A DNA stretch of 14,440 nucleotides from Chloroflexota bacterium (GTDB lineage: Bacteria > Chloroflexota > Anaerolineae > Anaerolineales > JACQED01). Each line of letters begins with the position of its first letter. Position 1 is the first letter of the stretch. Position numbers and translations under genes: made by a program. Of this stretch, positions 1 through 7,057 are shown piece after piece. The stretch is from NCBI GenBank assembly GCA_016200785.1, contig JACQED010000305.1:1-14440 (forward strand), given 5' to 3'. The notes beneath the pieces are model-generated. The model did not search any database. It worked only from the letters and a program-made list of their open reading frames with translations, and was not told where the DNA came from.

Positions 1-95
1 ATATCATGGTTGAGGTACTCGACCAGACGCACAATCCAATGGCTGTGAAAACTCAGCCACGGCACGCGCGGATTGGGCCAGTGATGGAGCGGCAT
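1..95 (-). CDS. N-terminal fragment of a hypothetical protein (DUF4058-like start)
   Basis: Only the first 31 codons lie in the window; the gene continues past base 1. The start is an ATG at 95-93 preceded by AAGGTGAG, a convincing ribosome binding site. The peptide begins MPLHHWPNPRVPWLSFHSHW and continues to VEYLNHD. Its His/Trp-rich opening followed by FHxxW and a helix ending in LN resembles hypothetical proteins of Chloroflexota and Planctomycetota that start MPIHDW and contain FHxxW near residue 20, often labelled DUF4058 or left unnamed. That resemblance is from memory and no function is inferred. It lies downstream of spoVR on the same strand but about 256 bases away, so it probably has its own promoter. 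Confidence 0.5.
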   Translation of the reverse strand, partial: MPLHHWPNPRVPWLSFHSHWIVRLVEYLNHD

Positions 96-158
96 CTCAC
101 CTTTTCGGCTCTTCGGGCTTTGACGGGAAGTAAGCGTTCAGGTCACGCGGCCCTTTCT

Positions 159-266
159 AACCACCAAGACACACCCGTGCTCGCACGAGTGCGGGCAAAG
201 ACACCACTGCGCTGTGCGCGTCACGACGCTTTCTTTGTGTCCTTCGTGTCTTCGTGCCTTCGTGGT
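159..266. repeat. Short-period repeat with inverted ends (MITE-like)
   Basis: The right end is a degenerate array with units TTTGTGTCC, TTCGTGTC, TTCGTGCC and TTCGTGGT (234-266). The left end reads AACCACCAAGACAC (159-172), which is close to the reverse complement of the right-hand array (ACCACGAAGG, then CACGAAGACAC). About 60 bases of unique sequence with a hairpin (174-195) lie between. No open frame spans it. It could be a decayed miniature inverted-repeat element or a simple repeat; no target-site duplication was identified. Confidence 0.5.
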
Positions 267-309
267 AAAGGTCTGGCGGCGGACTGAACGGTTACGTTCA
301 CGCGGATTG

Positions 310-315
310 ATTATA
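310..315 (-). promoter_or_regulatory. Candidate -10 box (TATAAT) for the left-edge gene
   Basis: The minus strand reads a perfect TATAAT here, just downstream of the spoVR stop. No recognisable -35 is present 16-18 bases upstream. If used, transcription would start near 303 and leave an untranslated leader of about 208 bases containing the repeat element before the ATG at 95. A chance match is possible. Confidence 0.35.
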
Positions 316-351
316 CCTTCTTTCGGCTTGGGGAGACGACGCCGCGCAGAC

Positions 352-1836
352 CTAGCTTACGGGCCGCCGCGCGCCGCCGTCCGGGCCGTGGCTGAAGAGC
401 ACCTTGCCCTCATCTTCAACTACGGTTTCGAGGTGAACGGGACGGCCCCAGAGCGTGTAAAGGTTGCGTAGAGTATCTTCGGCGAATGGGAGGTCGAGGT
501 CCACGCCTTCGTGGCGATGGACGAGGTAAAGTTCTCCGCGGTTCTCGTAGTTGCCGTCCACCACGTCGACGATCGGCTGGCCGAAGTTGGTCAATTGAAA
601 CAAGAGGCGGCGCTTGATCTCGTCGAACTCGCGCCCGGCGATCTCGTACTCGCCGGTGACTTCGTTGTAGTCGAAGGCGAACAGCCGGTGCTCGCGGGCG
701 AAATCCTCGGTCAGAAACTCGTCGATGAAGCCCACGTCGTTGTAGATACGCCGGACTTCAAATATCTTCTGCCGGCCCAGGCCCAATTTGCGATCCCACT
801 GGCGGCGCGCCTCAAGATTCTCGCACGCCTCGTACTCCGGGCCGAACGCGCCCCGGTTCCACCTGCCCTCGATGTCCCGATAGAGCTCGAGTCCGAGTTT
901 GTACGGGTTGAGTCTGCCCGGGTGAATGGCGACGGTGCCGGAGTGATGGTCGGCATAGTCGATCAGTTCCTCCGGTTTCAGGGCGCGCTCGGTCATGATG
1001 TGCGTGTGCCCGAAGCTCGCCCATCCCTCATTCATTATCTTCGTCTGCCTCTGCGGCCCGAAGTAGTAGGCCTCCTCGCGGACGATATCGAGCACGTCGC
1101 GCTGCCAGTTTTCCAACGGCGCGCGCTCAAGCAGGAACAACAACACATCGCGCTCAGGTTCCTCCGGCAGGCGTCTGTGCTGTTTCTCCGCTTCCTCCAG
1201 CTGGCGTTTTTGCTCCGCCAGAAACGCCGGCGGGTTGATGTAACTGTCCATATAGTCTTTGGCCGGCATCTTGCGGACGGTGCGCCGCGATTCCGATTCG
1301 GCCTCCGGCGCGGGCAGAGGCCGGCGGCGAACGCCGGCGGCGTGGATGTCGATCAAGTTATCCACTGAGAGACATGCGTCAATAAATTCCTCCACACGAT
1401 CCTGCCCGTATCGTTCAACGTGCCGGCGCAGGCGGGCGGCGTGGTTCGCCATCTCGTCAAGCATCCTGCGGTTGGTGTGAGCGAACCACAGGTTGTTCTT
1501 GAAGAAGTCGCTGTGGCCGCACACGTGCGCCATCACCAGTTTCTGATCCACGAGATTGTTGCTCGCCAGCAGGTAGGCGTAGCATGGATCGTTGTTGATC
1601 ACCATCTCGTAGATGCGATGCAAGCCGTAGGCGTACGACTTCGACAGCCGCTCGTGCTCCATGCCGAAACGCCAGTGGCGGTAGCGCGTGGGGAATCCAT
1701 CGTAGGCCGCGACCTGATTCATCATGCGGTAGTCGAGCATCTCGTAGCGCACTTCGAAGAAGTCGAGGCCGAAGTCGCGGGCGTAGCCTTCGAGGCTGGC
1801 TTGGAGGTCGAGGAGTTCGGGAGAGATGGGGGCCAT
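352..1836 (-). CDS. spoVR: SpoVR family protein (YcgB-like)
   Basis: The protein is 494 aa, close to the usual SpoVR/YcgB length of about 470-510. The family is named for a Bacillus spore cortex gene but is widespread in non-sporulating bacteria, where it travels with PrkA and YeaH; its biochemistry is unknown. Visible hallmarks are YEMVINNDPCYAYLL (residues 76-90), LVMAHVCGHSDFFKNN (100-115), MNEGWASFGH (268-277) and the C-terminal segment around DVVDGNYENRGELYL (424-438). Conserved His and Glu residues in the middle two motifs look like a possible metal site, which is inference. The start ATG at 1836 lies 42 bases after the yeaH-like stop, but that gap is almost wholly repeat and has no Shine-Dalgarno sequence. 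Translation may depend on coupling or on an unusual initiation mode. It is the last gene of the prkA cluster. Confidence 0.93.
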   Translation of the reverse strand: MAPISPELLDLQASLEGYARDFGLDFFEVRYEMLDYRMMNQVAAYDGFPTRYRHWRFGMEHERLSKSYAYGLHRIYEMVINNDPCYAYLLASNNLVDQKLVMAHVCGHSDFFKNNLWFAHTNRRMLDEMANHAARLRRHVERYGQDRVEEFIDACLSVDNLIDIHAAGVRRRPLPAPEAESESRRTVRKMPAKDYMDSYINPPAFLAEQKRQLEEAEKQHRRLPEEPERDVLLFLLERAPLENWQRDVLDIVREEAYYFGPQRQTKIMNEGWASFGHTHIMTERALKPEELIDYADHHSGTVAIHPGRLNPYKLGLELYRDIEGRWNRGAFGPEYEACENLEARRQWDRKLGLGRQKIFEVRRIYNDVGFIDEFLTEDFAREHRLFAFDYNEVTGEYEIAGREFDEIKRRLLFQLTNFGQPIVDVVDGNYENRGELYLVHRHEGVDLDLPFAEDTLRNLYTLWGRPVHLETVVEDEGKVLFSHGPDGGARRPVS

Positions 1837-1837
1837 G

Positions 1838-1878
1838 ACGTGGAAATTGGAGATTTGAGATTGGGATTTGGGATTTCT
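1838..1878. repeat. Degenerate heptad repeat between the yeaH-like gene and spoVR
   Basis: The plus strand reads a run of 6-8 base units such as TTTGGGA, TTTGAGA and TTGGAGA, filling the whole gap between the two genes. The same core (TTTGGGATTT) occurs at 12076-12120 on the opposite strand. On the minus strand the sequence just before the spoVR ATG is pyrimidine-rich, with no GGAGG-like site. Confidence 0.6.
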
Positions 1879-2973
1879 CTACAGCCCTTTTCCGAGAAAC
1901 GCCTTGATCGCCACATAAATCTCGTCGTCGTCGTTGATCTCGGCGGTCGCCAGTTTTTCGTCGTTGAGGCGGCCCAGCGTATCCATGAACTGGTGCCCCG
2001 GCGCGCTTCGTACCTGGCCGTAGCAGAAGAGATTCACCTGAGGCAGGATGTTCTTCTGCAGTAAGTTCAAACAGCGCCGGTCGTCCTCGCCGCCGTAGTT
2101 CTCCCCATCCGAAAAGTGAAAAGCGTAAAGATTCCATTCGTCGGCAGGATAATCTTTCTGAATGATCTGGTGACAGAGGTCGTAGGCCGACGAGATGCGC
2201 GTGCCGCCGCTCTCGCGGAGGTGATAAAAGGTCGTCGCGTCCACCTCGTGGGCGGTGGCGTCGTGGACGATGTAGCGAGTGGCGATATTCTTGTAGTGCG
2301 CCCTGAGCCACGTGTCGATCCAGAAGGCGGTCAGCCGCACGAGTTCCTTCTTGCGCTGGGTCATACTGCCCGACACGTCCATCATGTACAGGATAACGGC
2401 ATTGCTTTCCGGGCGCGGATATGCCTTCCACGAGCGATAACGCTTGTCGTCTCGAATCGGCACGATGGCCGGGCGATCCGGATCGTAAGTGCCGGAAGCC
2501 AGTTGCCGCTTGAGCGCCTCACGATAGGTGCGCTTGAAGTAGCGCAGGCTCTCCGGGCCGACGTGCCGGACGCCGGTGTAGCGAACGACCTCACCCTGAA
2601 CGTTGCGCTTGCCCTTCGGTTTGATGCGCGGCAGTTCGAGTTCCTCGCCCAGCAATTCGGCCAACTCCTCCAGTGTCAGTTCGACTTCGAGGATGTGGAA
2701 GCCCGGTTGATCGCCGGCCGGCCCGCTGCCGTCGCCGGGCCGGGCCGGGCCGAGCGACGACCCGACCTCGCCCTCCCCCTGCCCGACCCCGCCGCGCGGT
2801 TCGCCGAAGCGGAAGTGAGGCAGTTCGATCTCGGGGATCGGAATGCTGACGAGGTCTTTCCCGCGCCGGCCGATCAACTCGCTATTGGAAATATACTTCC
2901 GCAGATTCTGCTTTATCTTGCCGCGCACGATCTGTCGAAAGCGGCTGGCGTCTTGTTCGATGGGGAGGGTCAT
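1879..2973 (-). CDS. yeaH: DUF444 / UPF0229 protein (YeaH/YhbH), von Willebrand A-like
   Basis: The protein is 364 aa. An in-frame upstream start at 3030 would add 19 residues overlapping prkA. The ATG at 2973 is preferred because GAGGAAATAAT precedes it and the prkA stop ends one base away, as expected for translational coupling. The N-terminal part (1-57) has the family's basic helix RFRQIVRGKIKQNLRKYI and a SIPIPEIELPHFRFG strand. A Gly-rich linker (58-90) follows, then a VWA-type domain with a MIDAS-like DVSGS (199-203), GGT (256-258) and SDGEN (288-292). Family members are encoded with PrkA and are implicated in stress or sporulation; YeaH is regarded as a partner of the YeaG kinase. The linker is encoded by very GC-rich repetitive DNA. 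The family call is firm; the molecular role is not established. Confidence 0.93.
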   Translation of the reverse strand: MTLPIEQDASRFRQIVRGKIKQNLRKYISNSELIGRRGKDLVSIPIPEIELPHFRFGEPRGGVGQGEGEVGSSLGPARPGDGSGPAGDQPGFHILEVELTLEELAELLGEELELPRIKPKGKRNVQGEVVRYTGVRHVGPESLRYFKRTYREALKRQLASGTYDPDRPAIVPIRDDKRYRSWKAYPRPESNAVILYMMDVSGSMTQRKKELVRLTAFWIDTWLRAHYKNIATRYIVHDATAHEVDATTFYHLRESGGTRISSAYDLCHQIIQKDYPADEWNLYAFHFSDGENYGGEDDRRCLNLLQKNILPQVNLFCYGQVRSAPGHQFMDTLGRLNDEKLATAEINDDDEIYVAIKAFLGKGL

Positions 2974-2974
2974 A

Positions 2975-5014
2975 TTATTTCCTCGCCGTATCCCCTCTCG
3001 CAAAAATGCTCGCAACGTAGTTAAGCACATCCGTCGAGCAAACGTCGCAGTAGCCCATGTTCTTGATCAGGCGGCTCTTGACGACCTCGATCTTCTCCTG
3101 TGTCTCACTGTCAATCACGTTCGAGACCAGGCTAGTGAGTTTGATCGAGTCCTTTTGATCCTCGAAGAGTTTGAGTTCGAGCGCGCGGCGCAGCCGCTCG
3201 TTCGAGTCCCACGAGAACGTCTTGCCGTCAATCGCCAGCGCGCCGATGTAGTTCATAATCTCGCGCCGGAAGTCGTCCTTGCGGCTCTCCGGGATTTCGA
3301 TCTTCTCTTCGATGGCGCGCATCAGCCGCTCGTCGGGCGGCTCGTCCTGGCCGGTATAGGGGTTGCGCACCTTCTGCTTTTGCGTGTAAGCCTTGATGTT
3401 GTCAATGTAGTTGGCGGCGAGGCGCTTGATGGCCGCCTCGTCGGCGGTAATCGCGCGCTGGACTTCGTTCTTGACAATCTCGTCGTATTCGTCGCGCACG
3501 ACTGCCAGCAGTTCGCGATAGCGCTTGCGCTGTTCGTCGCTGGTGATGAGCGAGTGATGCTTGAGGCCGCCTTCCAGTTCGCGCATGAGCAGGAAGGGGT
3601 TGAGGCAGGTGTGGCTCTGATCGCCGACCAGCGCGTTCGACAGTTTGTCTTGAACATAGCGCGGCGAGATGCCGACCATGCCTTCCTGCTTGGCCTCGGC
3701 TTGAAGTTCGATCACGCTGTCCTCGGTGAAGCCGGGCAGAGTGCGGCCATCGTACAGTTTCAGTTTTTGCAGAAGGGTGAGGCCGGCGCGCTTGGGTTCC
3801 TCCAGTCGTGTCAGCACTGTCCACAGCGCCGCAATCTCCAGCGTGTGCGGGGCGATGTGCTTGCCGACCACGCGCCGCTCGTTGAAATCGCGCTCGTAAA
3901 TCCGCACCTCGTCGGCGTAGCGCGTGACGTAGGGAATGTCGATCTTGATCGTCCGGTCGCGCAAGGCCTCCATGTATTCGTTATTCAGCAGGCGACGGTA
4001 CTCCGCTTCGTTCGTGTGCCCGAGGATCACTTCGTCAATGTCGGTGTGCGCGAACTTCTTGGGCTTGATCTTGTGTTCCTGCGAGGCGGTCAGCAGATCG
4101 TAAAGAAAGGCCACGTCGAGCTTGAGGATCTCGATGAACTCGACCATCCCCCGGTTGCCGATGTTCAGTTCGCCGTCGAAGTTGAAGGCGCGCGGATCGG
4201 AGTCCGAGCCGTATTCGGCGATCTTGCGATAATTGATGTCGCCCGTGAGCTCGGTCGAGTCTTGATTCTTCTCGTCCTTCGGCTGAAAGGTGCCGATGCC
4301 GACGCGGTCTTTTTCGGACAGAAGCAGGCGCTTGACGCGCGCCTGGCGCACCACGTCGTACCAGTTGCCGCTGGCCTTTTCGAGCAAGCGATTGTATAGG
4401 AAGCGGCAGGCCGGGCACAGGTCGCCTTCGATCTCGACCCGTTCGAGGCCGGCGCGGCCCGTGTTCATCTCGTCCAGGATGGCCTGACGGAATTCTATCG
4501 GGATCAGATGCAAAGGCTCTTCGTGCATCGGGCAATCCATCCGCTCGCCGTCGTCGGGTTGCCAGTAGAACGAGTACAGCCGGCCCGCGTCGGTGCGCGT
4601 GTAGGCCTCGAGGCCCTTTTTCAACAGCCGGACAATCGTGCTCTTGGCCGTGCCCACCGGGCCGTGCAGAAGCAGAACGCGCCGCTCGGTGCCGTAGCGG
4701 CGGGCGGCGGATTGAAAGACCCGCACCAATTCCATCAAGGGCTTGTCGAGGCCGAAGACTGCGTCCTTGCCGTGCTCGACGAGATCGTCAAAGAAGCGAT
4801 AGTGGGCAAGCGTCTCGCGGTGGTGGGTGTAGTCCTCGTAGCCGTGCGAGACGATCATATCGTAAATTCGCTGGAAGGCGGCGCGAGCGACATTGGGATC
4901 CTCGCGCACAACTTCGAGGTACTCCTCGAAAGTCCCTTCCCAATGCAGACCGCGAAAAGCCGCAACGTCTTGCAGAGATTCGATCTTGCTCAGAAGCGTT
5001 GTCTTTACACTCAT
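2975..5014 (-). CDS. prkA: PrkA/YeaG serine protein kinase, AAA+ family
   Basis: The protein is 679 aa, normal for PrkA (about 630-690). It has an N-terminal AAA PrkA domain with Walker A GPVGTAKST (118-126) and the family segment CPMHEEPLHLIP (161-172). Further motifs are RVGIGTFQPKDEKNQD (237-252) and FDGELNIGNRGMVEF (279-293), then a C-terminal PrkA domain. PrkA was described as a Ser/Thr kinase; work on Bacillus PrkA also reports ATP-dependent protease activity, so the enzymatic role is debated. CxxH at 161-164 and CPAC at 200-203 could form a zinc site, and a further CxxC lies at 656-659. The ATG at 5014 follows GGAGG at 5026-5022, an excellent ribosome binding site. It heads the prkA-yeaH-spoVR cluster, one base from the next gene, with a direct-repeat operator candidate upstream. 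Confidence 0.96.
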   Translation of the reverse strand: MSVKTTLLSKIESLQDVAAFRGLHWEGTFEEYLEVVREDPNVARAAFQRIYDMIVSHGYEDYTHHRETLAHYRFFDDLVEHGKDAVFGLDKPLMELVRVFQSAARRYGTERRVLLLHGPVGTAKSTIVRLLKKGLEAYTRTDAGRLYSFYWQPDDGERMDCPMHEEPLHLIPIEFRQAILDEMNTGRAGLERVEIEGDLCPACRFLYNRLLEKASGNWYDVVRQARVKRLLLSEKDRVGIGTFQPKDEKNQDSTELTGDINYRKIAEYGSDSDPRAFNFDGELNIGNRGMVEFIEILKLDVAFLYDLLTASQEHKIKPKKFAHTDIDEVILGHTNEAEYRRLLNNEYMEALRDRTIKIDIPYVTRYADEVRIYERDFNERRVVGKHIAPHTLEIAALWTVLTRLEEPKRAGLTLLQKLKLYDGRTLPGFTEDSVIELQAEAKQEGMVGISPRYVQDKLSNALVGDQSHTCLNPFLLMRELEGGLKHHSLITSDEQRKRYRELLAVVRDEYDEIVKNEVQRAITADEAAIKRLAANYIDNIKAYTQKQKVRNPYTGQDEPPDERLMRAIEEKIEIPESRKDDFRREIMNYIGALAIDGKTFSWDSNERLRRALELKLFEDQKDSIKLTSLVSNVIDSETQEKIEVVKSRLIKNMGYCDVCSTDVLNYVASIFARGDTARK

Positions 5015-5190
5015 CTCAGCACCTCCACCGATCGCAAGGTTAAAGCCGACACAAACAAAAGAAGGGCCGACCCAAACCGATTCATCGTCGGGCGGAAACC
5101 CACTCCGATATGGGCGATGTAGTTTGTTGGTCTTGATGGTGGGACGTTGTGAGGGGGCGAATTCTTACTCCCCCGCTGGTGGGAATCTGG
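5015..5190. other. Intergenic region upstream of prkA
   Basis: This 176-base gap between the anti-sigma stop and prkA holds the prkA ribosome binding site and the direct repeats at 5045-5077. It also contains a GGGGG...CCCCC inverted pair around a 12-base loop including GAATTC (about 5153-5174). That hairpin could attenuate transcription from the sigma operon, but no U tract follows it on the minus strand. No convincing housekeeping -35/-10 pair was found, which is compatible with an alternative sigma factor or an activator. Confidence 0.4.
5045..5077 (-). promoter_or_regulatory. Direct repeats 21 bases apart upstream of prkA (candidate operator)
   Basis: The minus strand reads GTTTGGGTCGGC (5077-5066) and GTTTGTGTCGGC (5056-5045), which are 11/12 identical and exactly 21 bases apart, two helical turns. 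They lie 31-63 bases upstream of the prkA ATG. Such spacing is typical of two protein protomers on one face of DNA. The repeats could be an activator site or pieces of an alternative-sigma promoter; the binding protein is unknown. Confidence 0.4.
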
Positions 5191-5511
5191 TTACGGCGCC
5201 GGGACTGCGCCAATATCGGCGGATTCCTGCACAGGCTCAGCCTCGAATCTCTTCAGGCTTTCTTCGGCTTCGGGCAAAGCGCCTTTGGCTTCAAGGCTTG
5301 CCACCGCACGGAGTCCTTCGTGCTCTTCCGCGCAATCCGGGCACTGGGCCAGGTGGGCTTTGACCTGAGGGAAGCGAACTGCGGGATCGTTGCCCGCGAG
5401 TTCGAATTCCACGTAGGCCGGCAGGCTCGCCCGAACGCGCTCGCAGTCGAGCTCGCTCTCGCCGGTCGCATAAATCTTGCGAAGCAACTTGATGAAAAGT
5501 TCGTGGGCCAA
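5191..5511 (-). CDS. Small soluble zinc-type anti-sigma factor
   Basis: The protein is 106 aa when started at the TTG at 5511. A longer frame begins at a TTG at 5529, but the sequence AGGAGG-CGCAGT-TTG puts an ideal ribosome binding site inside that longer frame, so the shorter start is preferred. The diagnostic motif is HLAQCPDC (residues 53-60), the HxxxCxxC zinc-binding signature of ZAS/zf-HC2 anti-sigma factors, with an additional Cys at 23. No transmembrane segment is present, so it should act in the cytoplasm, perhaps as a redox or metal-responsive switch. The C-terminal third is acidic and low in complexity. It follows the ECF sigma gene by 61 bases on the same strand, the standard arrangement. 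Identification rests on the motif plus context. Confidence 0.8.
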   Translation of the reverse strand: MAHELFIKLLRKIYATGESELDCERVRASLPAYVEFELAGNDPAVRFPQVKAHLAQCPDCAEEHEGLRAVASLEAKGALPEAEESLKRFEAEPVQESADIGAVPAP

Positions 5512-5572
5512 ACTGCGCCTCCTCGTCAATCAGTCCAATAATAGGACGCACTGAGATGTTAAATTCTTACGA

Positions 5573-6232
5573 CTAGCCTTCAAACGCGGCCAGGATGTCG
5601 CCCTCGCTCAAGTGGCGGGCCGCTAGCCGGGCCTTGAGGCGCTTGCGCGCGTCGTGCAGCAACTTGTAGAGCGCGTTGCGGCTCAGGCCGAGGGCGGCGG
5701 CCACCTCGTCCATCGAGCGGCCCTGCAGGTGGACGCCGACGATGGCCGCCCGCTGGCGCTCGTTCAACTCGGTTTCGACGATCTCGCGCAAAAGATTCAG
5801 GTAATAGCGCCGCTCGACCATCTGATCGGGATCGACTCGGCCGAGCGCGTCCCGGTCGCTGAGCGCCGCCTGGAACGCGGCCGGTTCCTCTTCGCGCAGT
5901 TGATCGAGGGACAGGTTTCGGTAACGCTGTCGGCGTAGTTCACTGGCCGCCCGGTTGATGATGAACCGATAGGCCCAGGTCGTGAACTTGGATTCGCCGC
6001 GGAAACCGGCCAGGTTCTCACGAATCTCCAGCACAGTCTCCTGCGCCAGATCTTCGGCCAGGTCGTGGACGGCCTGCCTTCCCCAGCCGGCGAGGTCACT
6101 GCGATGCAGAGTCAAGTAGACGAGGACGGCTCGCAGGAGGAATTCGCGCAAGTCCTGCAAAGCCTCTGCCTGCGCCTCGCCGGGCTGTTCGGAGAGCGCC
6201 CACAACCAGTTTTCATTTGAACGGGGAGACAT
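5573..6232 (-). CDS. ECF-type RNA polymerase sigma factor
   Basis: The protein is 219 aa. Sigma region 2 spans about 27-104, including the segment AEDLAQETVLEIRENL (59-74) and the -10 recognition helix around FTTWAYRFIINRAASELRRQ (83-102). After a variable linker, region 4 (about 145-203) contains a helix-turn-helix, MDEVAAALGLSRNALYKLLH (174-193). A 15-residue tail ends in SEGDILAAFEG. There is no region 1 or 3, which fits the extracytoplasmic-function group. It would direct RNA polymerase to stress promoters, held in check by the zinc protein encoded just downstream. The ATG at 6232 has no clear Shine-Dalgarno site and overlaps the end of an inverted repeat (6231-6258). An extended -10 element is present at 6302-6294. 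Which stress is sensed cannot be read from the sequence. Confidence 0.93.
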   Translation of the reverse strand: MSPRSNENWLWALSEQPGEAQAEALQDLREFLLRAVLVYLTLHRSDLAGWGRQAVHDLAEDLAQETVLEIRENLAGFRGESKFTTWAYRFIINRAASELRRQRYRNLSLDQLREEEPAAFQAALSDRDALGRVDPDQMVERRYYLNLLREIVETELNERQRAAIVGVHLQGRSMDEVAAALGLSRNALYKLLHDARKRLKARLAARHLSEGDILAAFEG

Positions 6233-6258
6233 TGTTACCGATACGGTTTACCAACAAT
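6231..6258 (-). promoter_or_regulatory. Dyad overlapping the sigma factor start codon
   Basis: Perfect 6-base arms ATTGTT and AACAAT enclose 16 bases that themselves contain CCG-ATA-CGG (6238-6246). The right-hand arm on the minus strand runs into the ATG, and no Shine-Dalgarno site is visible. It could be an operator or a translational control hairpin; chance is not excluded. Confidence 0.3.
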
Positions 6259-6293
6259 GATTCACCAACCCAATCTTAGAACCGGTGAGAGTT

Positions 6294-6302
6294 ACTATAT
6301 CA
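6294..6302 (-). promoter_or_regulatory. Extended -10 promoter of the sigma/anti-sigma genes
   Basis: The minus strand reads TGATATAGT, an extended -10 (TGn followed by TATAGT, 5/6 of consensus). It lies between the stop of the upstream gene and the sigma ATG and predicts a start near 6287 with a leader of about 55 bases. No good -35 is present, which extended -10 promoters tolerate. Confidence 0.45.
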
Positions 6303-6322
6303 CAGTTCAGCCCTCACCTGGG

Positions 6323-7057
6323 CTACGTGCCTGAGCCTGGCTTCAGCACCCACAGCCAGGCATTTTCAAATGTGCAGGTGGTCTTTCCCGACTCCTGATC
6401 TGCCAGGAAACCCACTGCTCCCTCGCTCACTTTAGTATGGGTGACGCTTCCGGCATTCGCCCCGTTGACGTAGGTCGTGAAGCGCGACCCCTGAGCCACA
6501 ATTGCAACCGTGTTTGTGCTGCCCTGTTTCACGTTCAATTTCGCCGCTTTGCGGAAGCCGGAAATGTTAGTCCAGTTGCCACTCTTATAGAACGCGAAAA
6601 GCCACACCGGTGCGCCTGACAGGCGGACGGTCAACAGGTTGTACTCAAGTTTGCGGCCAAACCCGGGCGAGGCGCGCACGGCAAAGCCGCAGCCGGCGAA
6701 ACCGGTGGTCGTACTCCACGTGATGTCAGCCTGGACGACAAAATCGGCGACCCTGAGTTCAGGGTAGTCAACAGCGGTCTGATATTCGCCGTACTTGGTC
6801 AGGCTCAGCGTGATGGGCCGATGCATCCAACCCAGCGAACCTTGAGCAGTCGAGAGCCCATATTTCTGCATTTGCGGCTCGATGATCGGCGCCGCCGCGA
6901 CGCGGGTCTCGGCGGCCTGAGTTTGGGCCATCGCCGCCGAGTCCGGAGTTGGCGTTGCCGAGGGCGCCGGCGTGGGAGTCTCAGTCGGAGCGAGGGTGGC
7001 AGTGGCCAGCTCTGTGGGGATCGCGGTCGGCGTAGGCGGTTGAAAAGGAAGGCTCAC
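6323..7057 (-). CDS. Pro/Thr-linker protein with C-terminal LamG/DUF1080-like domain
   Basis: The protein is 244 aa from a GTG at 7057; GGAGGA lies about 11 bases upstream. Residues 6-40 are a Thr/Pro/Ala linker of TPTP type, frequent in exported Chloroflexota proteins. Residues 41-60 look helical. Residues about 60-240 form a beta-rich domain with the segments ADFVVQADITW (104-114), GFAVRASPGF (124-133), TVAIVAQGSRFTTYVNG (183-199) and FENAWLWVL (230-238). This pattern is seen in concanavalin-like carbohydrate-binding folds (LamG, or DUF1080 3-keto-disaccharide hydrolase-like). Cys123 and Cys228 could form a disulfide, suggesting an extracytoplasmic location. No signal peptide or membrane helix precedes the linker, and the frame is open only to a stop at 7133. 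The gene may be N-terminally truncated. Function unknown. Confidence 0.65.
   Translation of the reverse strand: MSLPFQPPTPTAIPTELATATLAPTETPTPAPSATPTPDSAAMAQTQAAETRVAAAPIIEPQMQKYGLSTAQGSLGWMHRPITLSLTKYGEYQTAVDYPELRVADFVVQADITWSTTTGFAGCGFAVRASPGFGRKLEYNLLTVRLSGAPVWLFAFYKSGNWTNISGFRKAAKLNVKQGSTNTVAIVAQGSRFTTYVNGANAGSVTHTKVSEGAVGFLADQESGKTTCTFENAWLWVLKPGSGT

Larger units (their letters stand above)
96..351. other. Intergenic region between spoVR and the left-edge gene
   Basis: No credible gene is seen; the short plus-strand frames here have repeat-like composition. The region holds a perfect TATAAT -10 box (minus strand, 315-310), a repeat element with inverted ends (159-266), and an imperfect hairpin (174-195) whose outer arms are CCCG and CGGG and whose inner arms are CTC and GAG. 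I see no U-tract terminator after spoVR. Confidence 0.6.

Noticed and set aside
511..1368. Plus-strand frame of 285 codons opposite spoVR
   Set aside because: Mirror frame of a conserved gene, no recognisable domain.
1457..2431. Minus-strand frame of 324 codons across the yeaH/spoVR junction
   Set aside because: It is an off-frame reading of both genes, Arg/Pro-rich, spanning a repeat, with no start signal.
2843..4399. Long plus-strand open frame of 518 codons opposite prkA
   Set aside because: It is antisense to a clear PrkA protein; its composition (Val/Leu/Ala/Asp/Arg-rich) is the usual mirror of a GC-rich gene and no motif is recognisable.
352..5014. Evidence that the organism sporulates
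   Set aside because: SpoVR, YhbH and PrkA homologues occur widely in non-sporulating bacteria; no other sporulation gene is present.
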